A stretch of DNA of 54,964 bases from Schizochytrium sp. CCTCC M209059 (lineage: Eukaryota > Sar > Bigyra > Thraustochytrida > Thraustochytriidae): NCBI GenBank assembly GCA_000818945.1, contig JTFK01001317.1:1-54964 (forward strand). Direction: 5' to 3'. Below the pieces are notes generated by a model. The model had not been told where the DNA came from, did no database searches, and saw only the letters and a program-made list of their open reading frames with translations. A program made the translations under genes and the position numbers. Below, in pieces: positions 47,363-54,964 of the stretch; position 1 is the stretch's first letter, and every line of letters begins with the position of its first letter.

Positions 47363-49947
47363 ATGTCGGGCGCGCTTGCAGAGCAAATGTCGGCTGTGAA
47401 ATCGCCTAGCAATACGAAATGTTCATGCACTTTGAAATGGTGCCAGAATAAACAAGGTCCTTTCCGCACTTCCGAGATTTACAGAAGCAACCGTCACACG
47501 AGAACAGATGCAGCAGCACTTCGCGAGAGCAAGGCGCGAGATGTAATCTTCAACAGATTGCGGCAGAATGTTGCTACAGGGACAAGAGCAAGAAGCCGCT
47601 TCCGCTGGCATCATTTTAACCCAAACTCCTTTGAGTTCGACACACGTAAGAAGAACGATTGGGTCTTGAAGTCTGATATAACCCAAGTGATAGCTGCCGA
47701 AACGGCAATGTCTCCTCCACCGGCTGGTGAGATGGCTGAATGGAAGACTAGCAAATGGGTACTGGCGAGCGATAAGCTGACACCAAAGTCGATAGCGGAG
47801 CGCAGACTCACAAGTCACATCGCTTCGCCTGAGCGCAGTCAGACAAAACGCCGTCGAACATCGCGTGCCCGCCATGCAGAAAGCGATGCTGCTTATGAGC
47901 GCATCCAGAAGGCACGAAAGCTTGACGCGAAGCTTGAAGTTGCGAACCAAAGGAGTGATGTGGCAAAGAATGAAATCAGGCGACTGTCACATGAGGCCAG
48001 CTCTGCTAAGAAACGTGCGCAGGCTCTCTTTGTCAAGACCTCGAATGCAAGCCAAGCTGACGCTCGTGCTAATACTCTCTCAGAGAGATTGGCAACTCTT
48101 ACGGATTTCACGATTAATGAACTCCAAAGCGACAAAGAAAAGTTGGAAGCTGAACTCCAGAAGCTCCGTGAAGAACGAGACGCTGCCCTCAGCGATTCGA
48201 TTAGGTTCCGTGAAGAACGAGACGCTGCCCTCAGCGATTCGATTAGGTTCCGTGAAGAACGAGACGCTGCCCTCAGCGATTCGATTAGGTTCCGTGAAGA
48301 ACGAGACGCTGCCCTCAGCGATTCGATTAGGTTCCGTGAAGAACGAGACGCTGCCCTCAGCGATTCGATTAGGTTCCGTGAAGAACGAGACGCTGCCCTC
48401 AGCGATTCGATTAGGTTCCGTGAAGAACGAGACGCTGCCCTCAGCGATTCGATTAGGTTCCGTGAAGAACGAGACGCTGCCCTCAGCGATTCGATTAGGT
48501 TCCGTGAAGAACGAGACGCTGCCCTCAGCGATTCGATTAGGTTCCGTGAAGAACGAGACGCTGCCCTCAGCGATTCGATTAGGTTCCGTGAAGAACGAGA
48601 CGCTGCCCTCAGCGATTCGATTAGGTTCCGTGAAGAACGAGACGCTGCCCTCAGCGATTCGATTAGGTTCCGTGAAGAACGAGACGCTGCCCTCAGCGAT
48701 TCGATTAGGTTCCGTGAAGAACGAGACGCTGCCCTCAGCGATTCGATTAGGTTCCGTGAAGAACGAGACGCTGCCCTCAGCGCTTTCAAACAGGCCAAGA
48801 CAGAAGCGCGGGCGAAGGCCAAAGAGGCGAAAGATTATTACGCCATTTTGCGAGAAGCGGTCACGAAAACTTCTTCTTCTCAAGTTCTTCTAAGGTGGGC
48901 ATCTTTCAAGTCGATCCCGCGCTTCGCTAGAATACTTCGATTCTGCACTGGCGTCAGTAGCGTACCTGCTTTCGAAGAAATAGTGTCCGCAGTCTATGAT
49001 TTCGGTGGCTGTCACGCGAAGCAGCGCAGTGCAGCTACCGCCAAGTGGCAGAGCTTTCGTGAGGACAAGGGGTTCGCGAAGTCTGAACAAGGACTGGAAA
49101 AAAAGCTCAACAGGTTCGAAGCCTCGGACAGTCTTTCAACTCCGTCAAGCAGATCGCCCTCTCACCGGAAGGCTTCTCTTTTGCTTGAGGACAAACTTCT
49201 CATTACGCTAATGATCCTGCGCCTTAATTTGAGTCAGATCGTGATGGGTTCGTTGTTTGATGTCCACCAATCCACGATATCGCGAACCTTTGAATTCGGC
49301 ATCCATCTTCTGCATCATACTTTCTCGCGCATGTTTCCAACTCGTTGCCGTGTATGCTGGATGTTACGTGCCCCAAAGACGTCTCTGAGCGATTTGGTCA
49401 CCATACGGTCAGCTGGATTCTTGATGCCACTGAGCTCGAAATTCAAGTACCAGACAACCCAATGGCTCAGAGTGCAACTTGGAGCGAATACAAGGCGCGC
49501 AATACAGCCAAGTTGCTGATTGGTCTGAGTGCTTGTGGTACTATTGCATGGCAGTCTGCTGCCTATCCAGGACGTATATCAGACCCCAAACTGACAGAGC
49601 GATCGGGTTTCTACGAGGTCTGCGCACACCCGGGTCAAAGCATCATGGCTGACAAAGGTTTCGTAATCTTTGATGAGCTGGCCAAGCGAAAGGGTGCATA
49701 TCTGTACATGCCACCAAAACGATTCAAGGGGCAGCACACGCTTACACGAGAGGAGGCAAACGACACACGGAAAATCGCAAACTTTCGGATTCACGTAGAG
49801 AGAGCAATAAATCGTGTCAAAGACTACCATTGGCTCACCCAAAAGGTCCCAATCCACCAGGTGGATATGATAACTGCCGCTTTCAAGGTCGCGTGCTGCC
49901 TAGTGAGTCTAAATGGCCCGCCCATCACGGCACCTGCCAAAAAGTAA
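47363..49947 (+). pseudogene. ISL2EU/Harbinger-like DDE_Tnp_4 transposase, copy 1 (frameshifted)
   Basis: The gene starts at ATG 47363. An N-terminal Cys/His-containing region (CSCTLKWCQN ... RWHHFNPNSFEF) weakly recalls a THAP domain but lacks part of its ligand set. A coiled coil built of 14-residue repeats follows (RFREERDAALSDSI, about residues 268-475). A helix-turn-helix region comes next (LLEDKLLITLMILRLNLSQI, HQSTISRTF). The DDE domain carries the three acidic residues in ILDATELEIQ, IMADKGFVIFDEL and FRIHVERAINRVK, plus ARNTAKLLIGLSACGTI and AYPGRISDPKL, all typical of DDE_Tnp_4 proteins of ISL2EU (IS4EU) elements. A single-base-type frameshift at about 49330-49362 separates the HTH part from the DDE part, so this copy is probably inactive. 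Confidence 0.85.
48167..48782 (+). repeat. 42-bp tandem repeat array inside transposase, copy 1
   Basis: Fourteen 42-bp periods (CGTGAAGAACGAGACGCTGC at each start) from 48167 to 48755, plus a partial last unit, give 15 copies of REERDAALS. The units look identical at DNA level, so the array is recently expanded or homogenised. Because 42 is a multiple of three, every frame stays open on both strands; the extra frames are not genes. The coded 14-residue period suits an extended coiled coil. Confidence 0.95.
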
Positions 49948-49965
49948 GCACTGAATCTTCTTGTT

Positions 49966-51138
49966 TCAAAAGCTTTCGTCATTATCTTGATTTGAATCAG
50001 CCTCTGCATCATCAGCGCAGAGTTCCGACTCCCATGCCTCAGAGAGCTCAGTAGAGACTTTGTCGAGACCTGTCCGTTGTAGCTCGGCAGTCGCGTAGTT
50101 GTACCAGAGATCATAGCGAGTTTTCGCCGCATGTTCTTTCGTGTACATAACCGACATGCCCGTTTCACCTTGCTCAGTACCTTGCGCGCATACTTCAATG
50201 AGCTTGAAGATTTTAGGAATCAATGTCGACTTCTCTCGCATTTGTAAATCCCGCAGGACGGAATTGACTACAGCAGGGGGGCAGGGGTCGTAGGCTCCAC
50301 GACCAAGATCATTTGACATGCACACGGGGTTGTGCTTCTTTCTCTGTTCTTGTTGGGAAGGATCGGCCTTCTCAAAGACAAGATAAGAGATCTCATTGTT
50401 CACCAGGTCCTCCTCGACTTTGGCACGTGCCGTGTTCCATTCACAGCGCTTACTCGTTGGACAGTTGTCGCGCGGGTCTCGGCGACGAAGATTCTGCACG
50501 GCTTGTAGCAAAGCACACACGTGCACGCATCCCTGATCAACTCGGGCGGCAGGGCAGGCGCACATCTGGTCACAGACGTTTGTCACGTATGGAGGCCGTC
50601 CGTCCATCGCTTCATGCCATTCGATGGAACAACGCACAAAGACAGGATAGGTGGCATTGACCATTGACCTTGGGCAGTGAAGCCTGAACCAACACTCTTT
50701 AGCAGGTTTGTCTCCATTCGGTACGAAGTAGGCTGCAAATCCGCGAAGATGTGTGCGGAAGCAAATGCGCTTGTAACCTTTTCGAAAAACACCTTTCTTC
50801 GTACATACGTCCTTGAAATGTTTCTGCAAGAACTGTTCCGAGACCAGCGGCGCTCGCTCTTGCAATTCGCCGATATAGGTGATCCAGCGGTCTGACGGGA
50901 TGGCGGCAAGTGCAGCCTTGGCTTCGGCGTTATCTATCAGTGGAAGGTCTACATTCCGTCCGCAGTTTCTCAGCAGCTGCAGGACGCTGAGGCCCTCTGG
51001 GCAACGCAGATTGGTAAGCTGGTGATTCCCTTTCTTTGCTGCTGCTTCAGCAGCCATTTGGGCACGCACGCTCGCGCGAAGCTCATGCTTTTTCTTGCCA
51101 GACGCAAATTGCCCGCGAGTGCGGAGCCAGCGGGCCAA
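49966..51138 (-). CDS. SAP/SWIM-type zinc-finger protein of the transposon, 5' truncated
   Basis: The frame encodes up to 390 residues and converges on the transposase with a 18-bp gap. Its start lies at the duplication junction: the frame has no ATG until 51057. The first residues (LRTRGQFASGKKKHELRASV) look like the second half of a SAP DNA-binding motif, so the true N-terminus seems lost. A SWIM zinc finger (CxCxnCxH) is in CDQMCACPAARVDQGCVHV, followed by CALLQAV. Two-protein ISL2EU elements carry a DDE transposase and a second protein with SWIM and YqaJ-nuclease domains. I see no clear YqaJ motifs here. The C-terminus is acidic (DDAEADSNQDNDESF). It is probably an accessory DNA-binding protein of the element. 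Confidence 0.7.
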   Translation of the reverse strand: MARWLRTRGQFASGKKKHELRASVRAQMAAEAAAKKGNHQLTNLRCPEGLSVLQLLRNCGRNVDLPLIDNAEAKAALAAIPSDRWITYIGELQERAPLVSEQFLQKHFKDVCTKKGVFRKGYKRICFRTHLRGFAAYFVPNGDKPAKECWFRLHCPRSMVNATYPVFVRCSIEWHEAMDGRPPYVTNVCDQMCACPAARVDQGCVHVCALLQAVQNLRRRDPRDNCPTSKRCEWNTARAKVEEDLVNNEISYLVFEKADPSQQEQRKKHNPVCMSNDLGRGAYDPCPPAVVNSVLRDLQMREKSTLIPKIFKLIEVCAQGTEQGETGMSVMYTKEHAAKTRYDLWYNYATAELQRTGLDKVSTELSEAWESELCADDAEADSNQDNDESF

Positions 51139-52696
51139 CTGGGCAACCCCCGTTCAAGTATTTTGCGCAGAATTCCTCGAACTTCTTCCTGTATTTGCTG
51201 GCATTTTCTAGCGACACATCTCCATTTCCATTGGATGCGAGGAAGTCTGCAAACGAGTTCATCCCTTCGCTATTACTGGCTTTCATAGCAGCGTGCAGCG
51301 TATCTCTTCCTTCTTTTAGCCCATACCCGGTCGCCTCTTTATCTGAGAGCGCGAGCACGAGCATCCCGAGGTAAGCACGCCGTACGGCAGTCATGCCGAC
51401 TCCAGTGTGCGCGTCGTACGGCGACGAAATATACATTTTACCCGTCGTGTTCCGCATGCAAAACCAGGTCTTGTCGGTAGTGGAAAGAATGGCATACTTG
51501 AGCCCGGAGCAAATCATGTAGGAGAAGGTCTGTGCGATTGGTGCGACGTACTTGAAAAACACGGGCGTTCTAGAGCATGCCTCATAACGACCCCAAAGAC
51601 TGAGTAGATCCAGCTCTTGTGTCAGATCTTCGTCGCGGTCTTCCGCGTGCGTTTCGGACTGGGTCGTTCTTGTGCTGCTTTGGGAGCTGCGCCGTCGGGT
51701 CCTCGACCTTATGCTTTGCTCTCCGGGTTGTCTGGGCACACCAGCATCTGGATCGCCGTCTCTATACTCAAACCCACGGTAGGGGACAAAGGGGAACACT
51801 TTCGCGGCTTTGTGTTCGTGCACGAGGAAGACGCTTTCACAATTGTCTGCATCAGCCATGTGGTGGGTTGCGAGCACGCGGAGGCCCACGCGATCAACGT
51901 CCTCTGTCTTTTTGGTCCAGGAGACATCAACGCGCCCGCCAACCCAAGCGCCTTCTTCTCTCTTTATTTTGACAGCCGGAAACTTGCTGTTGGCTTTGAG
52001 AGCCTTTCTGAGATTCTCCAGAACCGAGAGAGCCATCTGAAGTAGCAGCGTCGACTCAGTTTCACCACAGTCAAGTACCTCCAAAGGTTCCCACCCCCCT
52101 TTAGACATGCGAATGTCCTCGCCCGACGGCATGCTTGCAAGCTTCGCGACGGCCTCAAAGTCTGACCAGTGGGTAACCTGCACGGGCTGCAAAATGCGAT
52201 TAACGACTTTCTCGAGATTAGCGTGAGGAACTGTTGGCACTCGAGATGAGCACGTCTCGCCAGTATCACGAGCGACTGCCACGGCAAATGGCTGGTCGAT
52301 CAAAACAGACAACGGCTCCGTCGACTCCTCTCGCCCAGTCACCTGTGCTGCTTTTACGCAGGTCTTGAACGCCTTCTTGAATAACCTCGTGTAGTTGTCA
52401 CGGTCTTTCTTCTTGACGGCACGCTCCCCATGACTCGCCAAGAAAGTCGTGTACATCTCCTGGGCCTCGTTGAGCAAGTCAATCTGACCAGCTTTAGCCC
52501 ATTCTTTGATCTGTTTTTTCGTCAAGGCTTCTTTCATCTCTTTAACCGTGGCGAAGGTCTTGTTTGAGATGGTCTCCTCCTCCTCCGAAGACTCCTCCGA
52601 AGAGGACGACTCCTCCGAAGAGGACGACTCCTCCGAAGAGGACGACTCCAGGTCCGACTCATAGTCCTCCTCTTCTCGCGAAGTCTTGCTGCTCAT
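51083..52696 (-). pseudogene. Crinkler-like nuclease-kinase gene, copy 2 (3' truncated at junction)
   Basis: From the ATG at 52696 this copy encodes about 537 residues. It is the same as copy 1 for the acidic tract (one extra six-residue SSSSEE-type unit) and the whole PD-(D/E)XK nuclease-like domain, with one visible Asp-to-Ala change. At the junction near 51147 it loses the kinase domain and ends in about 20 foreign residues (CPVGPLAPHSRAICVWQEK). The last 56 bp overlap the SAP/SWIM frame in another register. It is therefore a nuclease-only derivative with a chimeric tail. Whether it is expressed or active is unknown. Confidence 0.8.
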
Positions 52697-53231
52697 GGTC
52701 TTGCTGCTGAATACAAGTCTGCTCGTAGCGTGGCGCCTTGCCGCCGATGCGATGCCCGCGCGTCGCGTGTCCGCCCTCCGGGCGCCTGGCCATCGCAAGC
52801 GCGTGCGTGCGTGCGTGCACGTGCCGCGCCCGTCGTTGCTTCGCCTTCAAGTCAGGGGTCTGCTGGCATCACGTGCAGGCGAGCCCCCGAAACGCGGGCG
52901 GCGAAGTGATTGCGACTCTGTCGCAATAGACAATATGCATTTTTGAAAGAGCCCTATTTCGCTCCGAACCTACCTTTTCGGCCAAAGTGGCCTATTTACC
53001 TTGCGCGAGTTGGGGATCCTTGCTCACCTTGTGCATTATCAATTCCCTCGTGCGAAGTCGACCTGTCGTGGTCTGCGCGCTGGTGGGAGTGTCGCGAGTT
53101 GGAAAGTACATTGGCCAGGCTAGTGCCTCGCGATCTCTCGCAGCTGCCCCAAGCGTATATACAACGTTTTTGACGTTCGACGAGCTCGGTCTCCGTGGTG
53201 GTGGTTAGGTTGTCCGCACGTCGTGGGCCTG
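52697..53231. promoter_or_regulatory. Divergent promoter region, copy 2
   Basis: Nearly exact duplicate of 46828-47362, lying between the truncated nuclease-kinase copy and the second transposase copy. Confidence 0.4.
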
Positions 53232-54964
53232 ATGTCGGGCGCGCTTGCAGAGCAAATGTCGGCTGTGAAATCGCCTAGCAATACGAAATGTTCATGCACT
53301 TTGAAATGGTGCCAGAATAAACAAGGTCCTTTCCGCACTTCCGAGATTTACAGAAGCAACCGTCACACGAGAACAGATGCAGCAGCACTTCGCGAGAGCA
53401 AGGCGCGAGATGTAATCTTCAACAGATTGCGGCAGAATGTTGCTACAGGGACAAGAGCAAGAAGCCGCTTCCGCTGGCATCATTTTAACCCAAACTCCTT
53501 TGAGTTCGACACACGTAAGAAGAACGATTGGGTCTTGAAGTCTGATATAACCCAAGTGATAGCTGCCGAAACGGCAATGTCTCCTCCACCGGCTGGTGAG
53601 ATGGCTGAATGGAAGACTAGCAAATGGGTACTGGCGAGCGATAAGCTGACACCAAAGTCGATAGCGGAGCGCAGACTCACAAGTCACATCGCTTCGCCTG
53701 AGCGCAGTCAGACAAAACGCCGTCGAACATCGCGTGCCCGCCATGCAGAAAGCGATGCTGCTTATGAGCGCATCCAGAAGGCACGAAAGCTTGACGCGAA
53801 GCTTGAAGTTGCGAACCAAAGGAGTGATGTGGCAAAGAATGAAATCAGGCGACTGTCACATGAGGCCAGCTCTGCTAAGAAACGTGCGCAGGCTCTCTTT
53901 GTCAAGACCTCGAATGCAAGCCAAGCTGACGCTCGTGCTAATACTCTCTCAGAGAGATTGGCAACTCTTACGGATTTCACGATTAATGAACTCCAAAGCG
54001 ACAAAGAAAAGTTGGAAGCTGAACTCCAGAAGCTCCGTGAAGAACGAGACGCTGCCCTCAGCGATTCGATTAGGTTCCGTGAAGAACGAGACGCTGCCCT
54101 CAGCGATTCGATTAGGTTCCGTGAAGAACGAGACGCTGCCCTCAGCGATTCGATTAGGTTCCGTGAAGAACGAGACGCTGCCCTCAGCGATTCGATTAGG
54201 TTCCGTGAAGAACGAGACGCTGCCCTCAGCGATTCGATTAGGTTCCGTGAAGAACGAGACGCTGCCCTCAGCGATTCGATTAGGTTCCGTGAAGAACGAG
54301 ACGCTGCCCTCAGCGATTCGATTAGGTTCCGTGAAGAACGAGACGCTGCCCTCAGCGATTCGATTAGGTTCCGTGAAGAACGAGACGCTGCCCTCAGCGA
54401 TTCGATTAGGTTCCGTGAAGAACGAGACGCTGCCCTCAGCGATTCGATTAGGTTCCGTGAAGAACGAGACGCTGCCCTCAGCGATTCGATTAGGTTCCGT
54501 GAAGAACGAGACGCTGCCCTCAGCGATTCGATTAGGTTCCGTGAAGAACGAGACGCTGCCCTCAGCGATTCGATTAGGTTCCGTGAAGAACGAGACGCTG
54601 CCCTCAGCGATTCGATTAGGTTCCGTGAAGAACGAGACGCTGCCCTCAGCGCTTTCAAACAGGCCAAGACAGAAGCGCGGGCGAAGGCCAAAGAGGCGAA
54701 AGATTATTACGCCATTTTGCGAGAAGCGGTCACGAAAACTTCTTCTTCTCAAGTTCTTCTAAGGTGGGCATCTTTCAAGTCGATCCCGCGCTTCGCTAGA
54801 ATACTTCGATTCTGCACTGGCGTCAGTAGCGTACCTGCTTTCGAAGAAATAGTGTCCGCAGTCTATGATTTCGGTGGCTGTCACGCGAAGCAGCGCAGTG
54901 TAGCTACCGCCAAGTGGCAGAGCTTTCGTGAGGACAAGGGGTTCGCGAAGTCTGAACAAGGACT
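53232..54964 (+). CDS. DDE_Tnp_4 transposase, copy 2 (partial, runs off window)
   Basis: The frame from ATG 53232 is open to the window edge (about 577 codons) and matches copy 1 through the N-terminal Cys/His region and the coiled-coil array. One change near 54901 turns an Ala codon into Val. The HTH and DDE domains lie beyond the window, so I cannot say whether this copy shares the frameshift seen in copy 1; it could be the intact source copy. Confidence 0.8.
   Translation, partial: MSGALAEQMSAVKSPSNTKCSCTLKWCQNKQGPFRTSEIYRSNRHTRTDAAALRESKARDVIFNRLRQNVATGTRARSRFRWHHFNPNSFEFDTRKKNDWVLKSDITQVIAAETAMSPPPAGEMAEWKTSKWVLASDKLTPKSIAERRLTSHIASPERSQTKRRRTSRARHAESDAAYERIQKARKLDAKLEVANQRSDVAKNEIRRLSHEASSAKKRAQALFVKTSNASQADARANTLSERLATLTDFTINELQSDKEKLEAELQKLREERDAALSDSIRFREERDAALSDSIRFREERDAALSDSIRFREERDAALSDSIRFREERDAALSDSIRFREERDAALSDSIRFREERDAALSDSIRFREERDAALSDSIRFREERDAALSDSIRFREERDAALSDSIRFREERDAALSDSIRFREERDAALSDSIRFREERDAALSDSIRFREERDAALSDSIRFREERDAALSAFKQAKTEARAKAKEAKDYYAILREAVTKTSSSQVLLRWASFKSIPRFARILRFCTGVSSVPAFEEIVSAVYDFGGCHAKQRSVATAKWQSFREDKGFAKSEQG
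54036..54651 (+). repeat. 42-bp tandem repeat array inside transposase, copy 2
   Basis: Same array as at 48167-48782, shifted by 5869 bp, with the same number of units. Confidence 0.95.

Larger units (their letters stand above)
45296..49095. repeat. Long direct repeat, copy 1
   Basis: This 3.8-kb segment recurs at 51147-54964 in the same orientation with an offset of 5851 bp, then 5869 bp after an 18-bp insertion in the acidic tract of copy 2. It spans most of the nuclease-kinase gene, the intergenic region and the transposase up to the window edge. Apart from the first ~25 bp I noticed only about four substitutions. Confidence 0.95.
44507..51146. mobile_element. ISL2EU/Harbinger-like transposon module with CRN-like cargo, copy 1
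   Basis: The module consists of the minus-strand nuclease-kinase gene, the plus-strand DDE_Tnp_4 transposase and the minus-strand SAP/SWIM gene. The pairing of a DDE_Tnp_4 transposase with a SWIM protein is the layout of ISL2EU elements. The kinase gene is duplicated together with the transposase, but whether it lies inside the transposon ends or beside them is open, because I found no clear terminal inverted repeats or target-site duplication. The ends given are the outer gene and junction limits, not mapped termini. Confidence 0.6.
51147..54964. repeat. Long direct repeat, copy 2 (continues beyond window)
   Basis: Second copy of 45296-49095. The left edge (51147) is abrupt: before it lies the SAP/SWIM gene, after it the middle of the kinase-like gene. 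The first ~25 bp differ from copy 1 at three positions, then identity is nearly complete. The 42-bp array has the same unit number in both copies (constant offset of 5869 across it). The repeat runs off the right end of the window. Confidence 0.95.

Noticed and set aside
47363..47640. Confident THAP domain at the transposase N-terminus
   Set aside because: Cys and HF-like elements are present, but part of the C2CH ligand set is missing; kept only as a weak resemblance.
48167..48782. CRISPR-like regular repeats
   Set aside because: Units are contiguous with no spacers and lie inside a eukaryotic coding frame.
47865..48893. Three additional long frames across the 42-bp array, on both strands
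   Set aside because: A repeat unit divisible by three keeps all frames open; the transposase frame has flanking domain matches.

Overview
The window looks like nuclear DNA of a compact, gene-dense, GC-rich unicellular eukaryote. The proteins are eukaryotic: importin-5, the Paf1-complex subunit Cdc73, a kinesin, an LRRC45-like centrosomal protein, a CLU-domain protein, a peroxisomal ACAD11-like enzyme and a cation/Ca2+ exchanger. Almost all genes are single open frames. I can place only one intron, a canonical GT-AG intron of 230 bp in the MFS transporter gene. Crinkler-type (CRN) nuclease-kinase genes and a DDE_Tnp_4 transposon would suit a heterotrophic stramenopile such as a thraustochytrid. 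That placement is inference; I recognise no species-specific marker.

Layout, left to right. 1-2816: simple repeats, no credible gene. 2817-3935 (+): DAHP synthase, entry to the shikimate pathway. 4211-4963 (-): unknown protein. 5741-7662 (-): MFSD1-like transporter with one intron. 8850-13019 (+): large divergent CLU/TPR protein. 13900-17463 (+): importin-5. 17985-19217 (+): Cdc73/parafibromin. 19572-22655 (-) and 23163-25199 (+): kinesin and LRRC45-like gene, divergent from a 507-bp spacer. 26129-27736 (+): membrane glycerolipid acyltransferase. 28009-29568 (-): ALDH3-type fatty aldehyde dehydrogenase. 30175-32760 (-): M13 zinc metallopeptidase. About 33065-33315: AT-rich mitochondrial nad1 fragment (numt). 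33731-35332 (+): CaCA-family exchanger. 35915-36862 (-): eight-helix membrane protein made of two similar halves. 38116-39168 (+): bacterial-type RlmJ rRNA methyltransferase. 39366-41759 (-): ACAD11-like kinase/acyl-CoA dehydrogenase ending in SKL.

From about 43 kb rightward the sequence changes character. A 168-bp repeat array with an inverted arm (43725-44395) is followed by a mobile-element cluster. Its module holds a minus-strand CRN-like gene (acidic Ser/Glu N-terminus, PD-(D/E)XK nuclease-like domain, atypical protein kinase domain), head to head with a plus-strand ISL2EU/Harbinger-like DDE_Tnp_4 transposase carrying a 42-bp coiled-coil repeat array. A minus-strand SAP/SWIM protein converges on the transposase. 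Most of the module is repeated in direct orientation: 45296-49095 matches 51147-54964 and continues past the window. In copy 1 the kinase and the transposase each carry one frameshift. In copy 2 the kinase gene is cut off at the duplication junction, so it keeps the nuclease part and loses the kinase part. The SWIM gene is cut off at the same junction.

Several host genes touch lipid metabolism (acyltransferase, fatty aldehyde dehydrogenase, peroxisomal acyl-CoA dehydrogenase). They are separately transcribed and scattered, so I do not claim a cluster. The most novel material is the transposon plus nuclease-kinase module and its chimeric junction. All start codons are ATG choices made from the family match or the first in-frame ATG. 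No RNA gene was identified.
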